This document shows, one piece after another, positions 16,942 to 24,311 of a stretch of DNA of 53,157 bases. How positions within the stretch are numbered: position 1 is the stretch's first letter; every line of letters begins with the position of its first letter. The DNA lies in assembly GCF_044772865.1 (NCBI RefSeq), contig NZ_CP173030.1, positions 1 to 53,157 on the forward strand, given 5' to 3'. Position numbers and translations under genes: made by a program. Origin of the DNA: Algirhabdus cladophorae. Its GTDB lineage: Bacteria > Pseudomonadota > Alphaproteobacteria > Rhodobacterales > Rhodobacteraceae. The notes below the pieces were generated by a model. That model was not told where the DNA came from, ran no database searches, and saw only the letters and a program-made list of their open reading frames with translations.

Positions 16942-17744
16942 TGTACCGTCCTTGTCTTCATAGTCTTTGTGTTATTATCAGGTTTGGGCAGCATCCACCG
17001 CCATAGTTTTTCGTCGGGCAATGGCAGCACCATCAACCAGTGTTCTAAAAGGGCCAGCGCTGTGATCGCGCTGAGCAAGGCAAAGCCTACGATCTGCCAA
17101 TCGGTACTGACGGCAAAAAGCCGCTCCAACCAGCACGCCACCGCAAACGACAGGGCCGTGATCGAAATCGGGAAGAGCCAGTTCAGCCGTGCAATTTTGA
17201 AATGGCTGGGCAAATGGGCCAAAGGTTTGGGCAGGAATTCTGTGTTGATCTTGGGCACCCCAAAGAACAGGTTCAACTGGGCTGAGATGCGGGCGAAAAA
17301 CAGTACCGCATAGGTCCAGAGGCCAAACTGATTTCCGGCCCCTTGGCTGACGAAAATCATAAGGATCAGCGCGGCCAACAGTGCGGCTTCATGATAGGCA
17401 ATCGTGCTCCACGCGCGCAGGAACCGCTCCCATTCTGGGACGTCCTCGGGGCAGGGGGTCTGGATTGGGCCCATAATTTTGCCCGACAAAAACGCCAGTT
17501 CAATCCAACCCCAAACCGCCAGAGCCGAGACAAACGCCAGATAGGCACCGGCAACAGAGGTCATCTGCAACGAGGCCCAAAATCCCACGCCGCCCGCGAT
17601 CAGAACCAAAAGGCCCCACAACACAGACCATAAATGCGCATCGCCCCCTGCTCGGTCTGCCCGTTTGACGACCATCAAGATCGCTCCGGTGGAGAACCAC
17701 CAGATAAAACAAGCCAGCAAAAGGGCGATCCAAGGGGATGTCAT
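16938..17744 (-). CDS. puhE: PuhE, photosynthetic complex assembly membrane protein
   Basis: This 268-residue, very hydrophobic protein has about seven or eight transmembrane segments and matches the PuhE family (putative photosynthetic complex assembly protein 2) in length, Trp-rich helices (ACFIWWFSTGAI) and place between acsF and hemA. In Rhodobacter capsulatus loss of PuhE perturbs reaction-centre assembly and pigment output. It overlaps hemA by 4 nt. A 67-nt gap separates it from acsF and contains a dispersed repeat (17757-17780). Confidence 0.9.
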   Translation of the reverse strand: MTSPWIALLLACFIWWFSTGAILMVVKRADRAGGDAHLWSVLWGLLVLIAGGVGFWASLQMTSVAGAYLAFVSALAVWGWIELAFLSGKIMGPIQTPCPEDVPEWERFLRAWSTIAYHEAALLAALILMIFVSQGAGNQFGLWTYAVLFFARISAQLNLFFGVPKINTEFLPKPLAHLPSHFKIARLNWLFPISITALSFAVACWLERLFAVSTDWQIVGFALLSAITALALLEHWLMVLPLPDEKLWRWMLPKPDNNTKTMKTRTVQ

Positions 17745-17756
17745 GCACGACCCCGT

Positions 17757-17780
17757 GTTTCTTTTTTCGACAAATACTCT
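17757..17780 (+). repeat. Dispersed repeat, copy 1 (puhE-acsF gap)
   Basis: GTTTCTTTTTTCGA, then C, then AAATACTC. The same word with one variable base occurs at 24211 and, reversed, at 47063. Confidence 0.7.
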
Positions 17781-17811
17781 CGCCGAAGGCGTTTATGACG
17801 CATGCAAAGGA

Positions 17812-18942
17812 TCAATACACTGGCTCCAAACGTACATCGTCGGGGGCCTCATTCGGGATCGACTTGATCGTCAACAAGCCGATAAACGCCATCCCCGCCT
17901 TCGCCATGCCAAACACGCGTTTCACAGGATTACCCGCAGCTTTGGCCTCAGCGATTTGGATGTTGGCGTCTTGCAACTTGTCCAGACCCTTGCGCCAGCG
18001 CGGGTGATCAATGTCCAAGGTCATTGGAAAGACCTGCTTGGAAATTTCGGAGGTTTTGCGGAACACCTCTTGGCCGTACCACGTCACATCGACACCCAAA
18101 GCCTCGTGGAAAACGGGGCGTTGGTGGTCGCGGATCCACATGGTGGAATAGACGGCCGTCAGGAAAAACTTGATCCACAGCTTGTTGGTAAAGCTCTGGG
18201 TCAGCTTGGGATCGGTTTTCATGAGCAGGGCAAAAGCCTCGCCATGGGAAAACTCGTCATTGCACCACTCGCGGAACCATTTGAAAATCGGATGGAAGCG
18301 CAATTCAGGGTTCGCTTCCAGATGCCGGTAAATAGTGATGTAACGGGCGTAGCCGATCTTTTCTGACAGATAAGTGGCGTAATAGATGAATTTGGGCCGG
18401 AAGTACGTGTATTTCTTTTGCTGGGTCAAAAAGCCAAGGTTCACACGGATACCAGCCTCGCGCAGGGCATCGTTGATAAAGCCTGCATGACGGGCCTCAT
18501 CGCGGGCCATCAGCTGGAACAGTTGCGTGATATCCTCGTTCGAGCCGCGACGCTTCATTTCTTTATACAAAACGCAGCCGGAAAACTCGGCAGTACAGCT
18601 GGAAATCAGAAAGTCGATAAATTCGGCCTTTAGTTTAGGCTCCATCCCGTCCCAATCAACTTTGTCCCAGTCTTCTGTCTTTTTGAAATGGCCCTTGTTC
18701 GGGTCGGACACCATCTGCGCGATCAGCTTGTCCCATTCTGCACGAACAGGGGTCACGTCAATCGCGTCCATCTCGTCGAAATCAGTGGTGTAAAACCGCG
18801 GCGTGAGCAGCGTATTTTGCATCGCAATCTCAGTCGCTTTCTCGGAAGTGATGATGTCGGGCAGGGCTTCTTGTAGGGCGATGGCCTCTTCGGCTGTTGC
18901 GGCTTCAGAGGAATGAGTGGCGCCAGAGTTTTGCACGTTCAT
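17812..18942 (-). CDS. acsF: Mg-protoporphyrin IX monomethyl ester oxidative cyclase (aerobic)
   Basis: AcsF is the O2-dependent diiron cyclase that forms the isocyclic ring E, giving 3,8-divinyl protochlorophyllide. The 376-residue protein has the carboxylate/His diiron motifs, including EFSGCVLYKEMKRRG and LMARDEARHAGFIND, and WCNDEFSHGEAF downstream. Its start overlaps the stop of the preceding small gene by 4 nt (18939-18942). No anaerobic bchE is in the window, in line with an obligately aerobic phototroph. The order puhA-puhB-puhC-orf-acsF-puhE-hemA is conserved in alphaproteobacterial PGCs. Confidence 0.97.
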   Translation of the reverse strand: MNVQNSGATHSSEAATAEEAIALQEALPDIITSEKATEIAMQNTLLTPRFYTTDFDEMDAIDVTPVRAEWDKLIAQMVSDPNKGHFKKTEDWDKVDWDGMEPKLKAEFIDFLISSCTAEFSGCVLYKEMKRRGSNEDITQLFQLMARDEARHAGFINDALREAGIRVNLGFLTQQKKYTYFRPKFIYYATYLSEKIGYARYITIYRHLEANPELRFHPIFKWFREWCNDEFSHGEAFALLMKTDPKLTQSFTNKLWIKFFLTAVYSTMWIRDHQRPVFHEALGVDVTWYGQEVFRKTSEISKQVFPMTLDIDHPRWRKGLDKLQDANIQIAEAKAAGNPVKRVFGMAKAGMAFIGLLTIKSIPNEAPDDVRLEPVY

Positions 18943-19235
18943 GACATTACCTCTTCGCTAAAGGAAAATTCGCACAGCTCCATAAATTCGAAATCACCTG
19001 TGGCGCGTGTCCACATGCGTTCCAAACCAGAGGCGCGGGTGATCACGGCGATGCGATCTTCCGAGACAACTTCGCCGTAGGGCGCCATGATCTCGGGGCC
19101 CTGAACCTGGACGCTGTCGCCCGGATTTACAGTGGTGCCATTGTTAAAGCGCACGTGGGCGCTGAGTTCTTCAAAGCGGTGACTGATTTCAACAGTGCAC
19201 GGCGCTGTTTCGGTTTCTCGGGTGAAAAATCCCAT
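18939..19235 (-). CDS. Small conserved PGC protein between puhC and acsF
   Basis: ATG 19235, preceded by AAGGGA, gives 98 residues beginning MGFFTRETETAPCTVEISHR. The longer frame to 19316 would run back into puhC. There is no signal peptide or membrane helix. The chain reads as a small beta-rich domain (VNPGDSVQVQGPEIMAPYGE, then DRIAVITRAS) with an acidic end. It overlaps acsF by 4 nt and lies 16 nt after puhC. Its operon place suggests a role with AcsF or complex assembly, but I know no assigned activity. It occupies the position where some PGCs list a small puh gene; I do not assert that identity. Confidence 0.85.
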   Translation of the reverse strand: MGFFTRETETAPCTVEISHRFEELSAHVRFNNGTTVNPGDSVQVQGPEIMAPYGEVVSEDRIAVITRASGLERMWTRATGDFEFMELCEFSFSEEVMS

Positions 19236-19251
19236 GTCGGTTCCCTTTTGT

Positions 19252-19719
19252 TTACTCGGCAAGCAGCGTGGCGAAGGCGGCTCGGTTTGTGGCGCCAAAA
19301 CCCATAAGGTCGGCACGCCAGTTGGTAGTGTCGTCGAAGATCATCATACGACCATTGTCGAATTTCACCAAACGCACGGGCGCATCCACAGCGACCCCGT
19401 GTTTCAGTCGTTCACGTTCCAAAACACGATAAACACCGGAGATGAATCCGCCTTGTTCTGAATCAAAGTTCGCAATTAATGTGCCGTCGGCCCCGTGTAC
19501 GGCTGCAGCCCCGCTCATGTCTCCCGACAGAACCACGCTGCGTTCGGTCACCACGTCGGCCACAGGCGGCAAAGCCTCAAGAGGGCGGTCGGTAAAGCGG
19601 GCATAGGCCACGATCATCAGGATCACAAACGTCAGCCCGAACATCGCGCGCACCAGCGCAACTGGGATCATCTCGCGATCCCGTTCGCGCATTTCGGCTT
19701 TTTGGCGTGAAATATCCAT
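19252..19719 (-). CDS. puhC: PuhC, photosynthetic complex assembly protein
   Basis: This 155-residue membrane-anchored protein has a short basic N-terminus, one transmembrane helix at about residues 22-41 (ALVRAMFGLTFVILMIVAY) and a periplasmic domain (FDSEQGGFISGVYRVLERER). PuhC assists LH1 and reaction-centre assembly in Rhodobacter. It follows puhB by 6 nt and is followed by the 98-residue gene. The ATG at 19719 is the only sensible start, and the length agrees with the family. Confidence 0.93.
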   Translation of the reverse strand: MDISRQKAEMRERDREMIPVALVRAMFGLTFVILMIVAYARFTDRPLEALPPVADVVTERSVVLSGDMSGAAAVHGADGTLIANFDSEQGGFISGVYRVLERERLKHGVAVDAPVRLVKFDNGRMMIFDDTTNWRADLMGFGATNRAAFATLLAE

Positions 19720-19725
19720 CTGGGT

Positions 19726-20364
19726 CTACTCCGCTGGCAGGGCAGAGGGCATGGAGGCCGTGTCTGCTGTGGCTTTAAGGGAGGAGACCCGCGTCTCCGC
19801 TGCGTGCGCCAATATCTGTGCGACATTGGCAGCGTCAGGGATGCAGCGGAGCGCAGGTTCCATGCGGGCCATGCGCCATGGGCGCACGTGGGGCCAACAC
19901 ATCAGGTAAGACAGGCGTGTTTTACCGCCTGTCTGGAGGGCGATGGTGCCAGTGCCGGATTTGCGCAGGTCCAGATTAGCGTTATCGATCCACCGATACG
20001 GCAGATTCAGGGTCAGTGTCAGGGCTGCCCCGATCCGCATCGCGACGCGATGATTGGTGATCGTATAAACGGTTGATCTGGCCTGAACATAGGCCACCAG
20101 CATCAACAGACCGCAGCAGATCGCCCCTAAAATCAGGAAGGGGATCGAGATCTGAACGGCTTTGCCCAAAGGCATCTGATCCATCACAACCACAAACCGC
20201 CAAACCGCAAGGAGGACAAAATAGCCCGCCACCCATTTCAGTGAAAGACTTTCCTTGGCCAGCGCCCACCAGTTGGGACGCCCTTGCCAGAGGATTTCTT
20301 CACCTTCGGGTGGCACTTCGGGCAACCCTTTGATCGGTTCGATTTGAAAGTCGTCGTGGGGCAT
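19726..20364 (-). CDS. puhB: PuhB, photosynthetic complex assembly protein (PH-like domain)
   Basis: PuhB is a membrane protein needed for efficient reaction-centre assembly. The 212-residue chain begins with a cytoplasmic segment (EGEEILWQGRPNWWALAKES), then two or three transmembrane helices around 50-100, then a bacterial PH-like domain (STVYTITNHRVAMRIGAALT, NLDLRKSGTGTIALQTGG). It lies 15 nt after puhA on the minus strand, as in other puh operons. Confidence 0.94.
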   Translation of the reverse strand: MPHDDFQIEPIKGLPEVPPEGEEILWQGRPNWWALAKESLSLKWVAGYFVLLAVWRFVVVMDQMPLGKAVQISIPFLILGAICCGLLMLVAYVQARSTVYTITNHRVAMRIGAALTLTLNLPYRWIDNANLDLRKSGTGTIALQTGGKTRLSYLMCWPHVRPWRMARMEPALRCIPDAANVAQILAHAAETRVSSLKATADTASMPSALPAE

Positions 20365-20379
20365 CAGAGCCTCCTTTGC

Positions 20380-21141
20380 TTAGATCTGTGGATCCAGCCG
20401 TGCTTGGCTGGCATAGAGGTTCCCACCGCCGTAGTAGGCGCTGATTTTTTCCTCTTCCAGCATGGTCACTTGGCTGTCGGATTTCGTTGTTGGAACATCG
20501 GCAAAATGTTCCGCGAAGATTGATTTGATCAGAACTTTGCCGCCCCAGATACGGGCCAGCGGAAGCGGTGCCAGACGTTTGCCGCCGCTTTCCAGTTCGA
20601 TCTCAAGGTAGCGCACCAGTTGCTCGGGCTCGTCGACCCAAAGGTCGGTGACGGTCCCAACGGTTTGCTTGTCGCCAGCCACAACGGGCATGCCGCGTGG
20701 ATCAGATCCAGCCGCCACACTAAAGGCTGCCAGTTTTGCCATAGGCAGGATTTTTGGATGACCCTTGCCGTCCAGTTCTGGCACGTCTTGACGCGCAGCC
20801 CAGCTGGCGGGACCGACACCGTCTACCAAGGGGTTGCCAGTGGGTTCCATTGGGAAACCGTTGCTTTCGCTGGTGCGTTTCAGCGCCAGATCTGTCCGCA
20901 CCTGACGATCAGGCCCGGGCAATGTCACGTCGCCACGACCGTGTGGCAGTTTGAACGTTTTGGGCGAGGGCACGGGAAAGGGCCCTTGGTTGGCGGCTGG
21001 TTTGCCGTCGTCATCTTCTAACGGGTAGCCTTCGCGCATGTTTTCGGTCTGCAGATAGTAAATCAGCAGTGCGAAGAAGCCCCAGAAAAGCCAAACCGCA
21101 AGGCTGGCAAGATCGAATTGGCCAAAGAATGTCTCTGTCAT
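20380..21141 (-). CDS. puhA: Photosynthetic reaction centre H subunit
   Basis: PuhA caps the cytoplasmic face of the reaction centre and tunes proton uptake to QB. The 253-residue protein has one transmembrane helix at about residues 12-30 (LASLAVWLFWGFFALLIYY) and a large PRC-barrel cytoplasmic domain with DPRGMPVVAGDKQTVGTVTD and LVRYLEIEL. It lies 21 nt after lhaA with a good ribosome site (GGAGGACAAA) before ATG 21141. The puhA-puhB-puhC order is standard. Confidence 0.97.
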   Translation of the reverse strand: MTETFFGQFDLASLAVWLFWGFFALLIYYLQTENMREGYPLEDDDGKPAANQGPFPVPSPKTFKLPHGRGDVTLPGPDRQVRTDLALKRTSESNGFPMEPTGNPLVDGVGPASWAARQDVPELDGKGHPKILPMAKLAAFSVAAGSDPRGMPVVAGDKQTVGTVTDLWVDEPEQLVRYLEIELESGGKRLAPLPLARIWGGKVLIKSIFAEHFADVPTTKSDSQVTMLEEEKISAYYGGGNLYASQARLDPQI

Positions 21142-21162
21142 TTTGTCCTCCTAAAAGGGTCT

Positions 21163-22599
21163 TTACGTCGGGAAGTCAGCCAGCCCTAACGGACCGTCTT
21201 CCCTATTTTGATTAAGATCACTCCCGAACCGCACAAGCGGTCCCAAAGCAATCAGCGTCACGAAAATCAAAGCAATTTCCGTGTGATAGACGACCGAATA
21301 GCCAGTGGCCTTGCTGACCAATCCTTCGCCTAATGTCCCGTTTAGTGCCACGGCGTTCACTGCATCCCGCAGGGTTCCGCCAATTGCGATGGACACACCA
21401 GCAGCGGTAGCTTGTGCCGCCCCCCACGCGCCTAACGCCAAACCACGACCGGCTTTGCCCGTTGCAGGCATTGCCATCGCAGCTGTCAGAGTGGCCACTG
21501 CAAAGAGGCCACCCCCCAATCCAATGCCGCCTGATCCGATGAAGAACAAAGCGCTGGAATTCAAAGGTGCAGCGAAAATCACCGCACTAAAGGCCGCAAG
21601 ACCGACAAGCAGCCCCCGCGCAGCCATTCTGTAGGGGTTCAACCCGTTCGCCAGCCATTTGGCCGACATCAGGAACCCGAATAATGCACCGCCAGCCCAC
21701 ATGGCCGTCAGCAGTGTTGTAGCAGATACGGACAGGCCAAGGATCTCGCCGCCATAAGGCTCAAGCAACACGTCTTGCATGTTGAACGCCATGGTTCCCA
21801 TAAACACGACCACGATCAAACGACCTGCTTGGCCGCCTTGGGCAAAATCGCGCCACGCATCGCGGAAACTGGGGCGTGGTTCGGCCCGCTCTGCTTTGGT
21901 CATGGGTGCCATCTTTTCCTGTTTCCAAATGGCCACAATATTCAGAATGATCCCAACCACAGCGGCCCCTTGGATCACTTGGACCAGTTTCAGCTCGTTA
22001 AAGTCGCGCAGCAGCAACCCAATGATCACGGCACTGATCCCCATGCCCACAAGGAACATGACATACAGCAGGGACACGACCCGCGGGCGCGTCTCGTCCG
22101 AGGCACGATCACTGGCCAGCGCCAAGCCTGCGGTTTGCGTCATGTGCAGGCCAAGACCTGTCATCAAAAAGGCGAGGGCTGCCAATACTTCACCGGCCCA
22201 TTCCGGGCCGATCTTGCCGCGATCCGCAAGGACGAGCAGGGCAAAAGGCATGATGGCAAGGCCACCAAACTGCCAAAGACTGCCAAACCAGAGATAGGGC
22301 ACGCGTTTCCAGCCAATGGCGGATTTGTAAGTGTCTGATCGGAACCCCAGCAGGGCACGAAACGGGGCAATCAGAACTGGCAGTGCAATCATGCAAGCCA
22401 CGATCATCGCGGACAGGCTGAGTTCCACGATCATCACGCGGTTCAGCGTACCCAATAGCAAAACAGAGGCCATCCCAACGGACACTTGAAACAGGCTCAG
22501 CCGCAACAATTGCTTGGCTGGCAGGCCTTCCGATGCGGCATCCGCAAAGGGCAGCAAATTCATGCTGAACTGTGTCAGGGGATGGCGCTTGTCGCTCAT
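21163..22599 (-). CDS. lhaA: LhaA, LH1 assembly protein (PucC/BCD family)
   Basis: This 478-residue, 12-helix membrane protein is of the MFS-like bacteriochlorophyll delivery family. LhaA helps assemble LH1, probably by delivering bacteriochlorophyll. Typical segments are LSLFQVSVGMASVLLLGTLN, RVMIVEL and the RSDTYKSAIGWKRVPYLW loop. It overlaps bchM by 4 nt upstream (22596-22599) and precedes puhA, the position that separates LhaA from its paralogues. A second family member is at 34670. Confidence 0.95.
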   Translation of the reverse strand: MSDKRHPLTQFSMNLLPFADAASEGLPAKQLLRLSLFQVSVGMASVLLLGTLNRVMIVELSLSAMIVACMIALPVLIAPFRALLGFRSDTYKSAIGWKRVPYLWFGSLWQFGGLAIMPFALLVLADRGKIGPEWAGEVLAALAFLMTGLGLHMTQTAGLALASDRASDETRPRVVSLLYVMFLVGMGISAVIIGLLLRDFNELKLVQVIQGAAVVGIILNIVAIWKQEKMAPMTKAERAEPRPSFRDAWRDFAQGGQAGRLIVVVFMGTMAFNMQDVLLEPYGGEILGLSVSATTLLTAMWAGGALFGFLMSAKWLANGLNPYRMAARGLLVGLAAFSAVIFAAPLNSSALFFIGSGGIGLGGGLFAVATLTAAMAMPATGKAGRGLALGAWGAAQATAAGVSIAIGGTLRDAVNAVALNGTLGEGLVSKATGYSVVYHTEIALIFVTLIALGPLVRFGSDLNQNREDGPLGLADFPT

Positions 22600-23282
22600 G
22601 GGCGCAGTTCCATCGCTTGGGAAATGTAGAAACCTGAATTAACCCGCTCGACCACGCGCAAACCGCCTTTGACGCCTGCATCGCGCGTGGCTTGGGCCAG
22701 TCGTTCCGCGGTGTGTGGGATCATCACAGGCGAGCGGTCGCTGCGCGGGAACAGTTTGCCAATGCCAAAGAAGGTCATCAAAAACGCTGTGCGCGGGGCC
22801 ACGGTAAAGGTGATGTTTTCGCGCACACGTGGCGCCAGTTTGGCCAAGGCCGCACCAATATCCGATGCGCTGTAGTAGATCAGGCTGTCCATGGCGAGCA
22901 CGTGATCAAAAGCGCCATGGGCATTGTTGAGCATATCGCCTGCATGGAAACTGACCTGCTTGTGAAACTCACGGGGCAAGCGTTGCTTGGCAATATCGAT
23001 GAGCGAGGGCGAGATATCCACAGCAACCACATCAGCTCCGCGTTTGGCCAATTCAATCGTCATCTGGCCCGCGCCGCAACCGGCATCCAAAACCCGCGCG
23101 CCTGTCAGATCATCAGGCAAAGTGCCCAACATCACATCGCGCATTTGATCCCGGCCGGCCCGCACCGTCGCACGCACCTTCGACACAGGCGCGTCGGATG
23201 TAAGACGCTCCCATGTTTGGGTGGCGGTCGTGTCGAAATAAGTCTCAACACGGTCTAAGGTGCGGGAATAGTCCGGCATCAA
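22596..23282 (-). CDS. bchM: Mg-protoporphyrin IX methyltransferase
   Basis: BchM transfers a methyl group from SAM to Mg-protoporphyrin IX, making the AcsF substrate. The 228-residue protein has the SAM-binding glycine-rich loop VLDAGCGAGQMTIELAKRG followed by VVAVDIS, and the family C-terminus VVERVNSGFYISQAMELR. It overlaps both neighbours by 4 nt: bchL at 23279-23282 and lhaA at 22596-22599, so the three are probably translationally coupled. Confidence 0.97.
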   Translation of the reverse strand: MMPDYSRTLDRVETYFDTTATQTWERLTSDAPVSKVRATVRAGRDQMRDVMLGTLPDDLTGARVLDAGCGAGQMTIELAKRGADVVAVDISPSLIDIAKQRLPREFHKQVSFHAGDMLNNAHGAFDHVLAMDSLIYYSASDIGAALAKLAPRVRENITFTVAPRTAFLMTFFGIGKLFPRSDRSPVMIPHTAERLAQATRDAGVKGGLRVVERVNSGFYISQAMELRP

Positions 23283-24175
23283 TCAAACCCAAGCAATTCA
23301 AAGATTTCACGATCCGGCAGCGGGGCAGGGGCCAAAGGCTCGGTCCCGTTCCACAGGGTCTCCGCCAAGCGGATGTATTCCTTGCGCACATCGACCACGT
23401 CTTGGTCATCGGGCATCTCGAACAAAGTCTTCTTCTTGAGGCGCGAGCGACGAATGGCATCCAGATCAGGCATATGGGCGATCCGGTTAAAACCAACCGT
23501 CTTGCAATAGCGGTCCACCTCGTCCGTCTCTTTCGACCGGTTCGCCACACAGCCCGCAAGGCGCACTTTGTAGTTGGCAGATTTGGCCTGAACCGCGGCA
23601 ATAATCCGGTTCATCGCATAAATGCTGTCGAAATCATTGGCCGTGACGATCAACGCGCGATCTGCATGCTGCAAGGGGGCTGCAAAACCACCGCAAACGA
23701 CATCCCCAAGCACGTCGAATATCACAACGTCGGTTTCTTCCAGCAAATGGTGCTGCTTGAGCAGTTTCACGGTCTGACCAACAACGTAGCCGCCGCACCC
23801 GGTGCCCGCAGGGGGACCACCGGCCTCAACGCATTTCACACCATTGTAGCCTTCAAAGACAAAGTCCTCAGGGCGCAATTCTTCGGAATGGAAATCCACA
23901 TCCTTCAGGATATCAATCACTGTGGGCACCAACGACCCTGTCAGCGTAAAGGTGCTGTCATGCTTGGGATCACAACCGATCTGCAAAACCCGCTTGCCCA
24001 GCTTGGAAAACGCCGCCGACAGATTAGACGAGGTTGTCGATTTGCCGATCCCACCTTTGCCGTAAACCGAAAACACCTTCGCGCCTTCAATCTTCATGGC
24101 ATCATCCTGATGCACCTGAACCGATCCTTCGCCATCTTGACCGCGCAGTTGGGGAATTTCATCACGTGGGCTCAT
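23279..24175 (-). CDS. bchL: Light-independent protochlorophyllide reductase, iron protein L
   Basis: BchL is the nitrogenase-Fe-protein-like ATPase that feeds electrons to BchN-BchB. ATG 24175, preceded by AAGGAGG at good spacing, gives 298 residues; the longer frame to 24412 would run into bchH. It has Walker A GKGGIGKS (39-46), the GCDPKHDST switch segment, and Cys127 and Cys161 for the bridging 4Fe-4S cluster (TGCGGYV, VVCGGFAAPL). It is the sister of BchX at 47317. The enzyme is O2-sensitive, so in an aerobic host it probably works at low oxygen or protected. Confidence 0.98.
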   Translation of the reverse strand: MSPRDEIPQLRGQDGEGSVQVHQDDAMKIEGAKVFSVYGKGGIGKSTTSSNLSAAFSKLGKRVLQIGCDPKHDSTFTLTGSLVPTVIDILKDVDFHSEELRPEDFVFEGYNGVKCVEAGGPPAGTGCGGYVVGQTVKLLKQHHLLEETDVVIFDVLGDVVCGGFAAPLQHADRALIVTANDFDSIYAMNRIIAAVQAKSANYKVRLAGCVANRSKETDEVDRYCKTVGFNRIAHMPDLDAIRRSRLKKKTLFEMPDDQDVVDVRKEYIRLAETLWNGTEPLAPAPLPDREIFELLGFD

Positions 24176-24210
24176 CACAAGCCTCCTTTCAATAGGGCAC
24201 CAAGCCCCAT

Positions 24211-24234
24211 GTTTCTTTTTTCGATAAATACTCT
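24211..24234 (+). repeat. Dispersed repeat, copy 2 (bchH-bchL gap)
   Basis: GTTTCTTTTTTCGA, then T, then AAATACTC, inside the 136-nt gap between bchH and bchL. The gap also has GACAC/GTGTC and GGGGG/CCCCC hairpins. Confidence 0.7.
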
Positions 24235-24291
24235 GGGGGGAGACACGCAGTGTCGGGGGGCAACGCCCCCAGCCCGCTCGCAGCATGCGCT

Positions 24292-24309
24292 GCAAAAATT
24301 CATTTTTGC
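24292..24309. other. Hairpin directly after bchH
   Basis: Perfect 8-bp arms GCAAAAAT and ATTTTTGC with a 2-nt loop start 2 nt past the bchH stop. It is AT-rich, so weak as a terminator; an intercistronic processing or attenuation element is possible. Confidence 0.5.
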
Positions 24310-24311
24310 AT

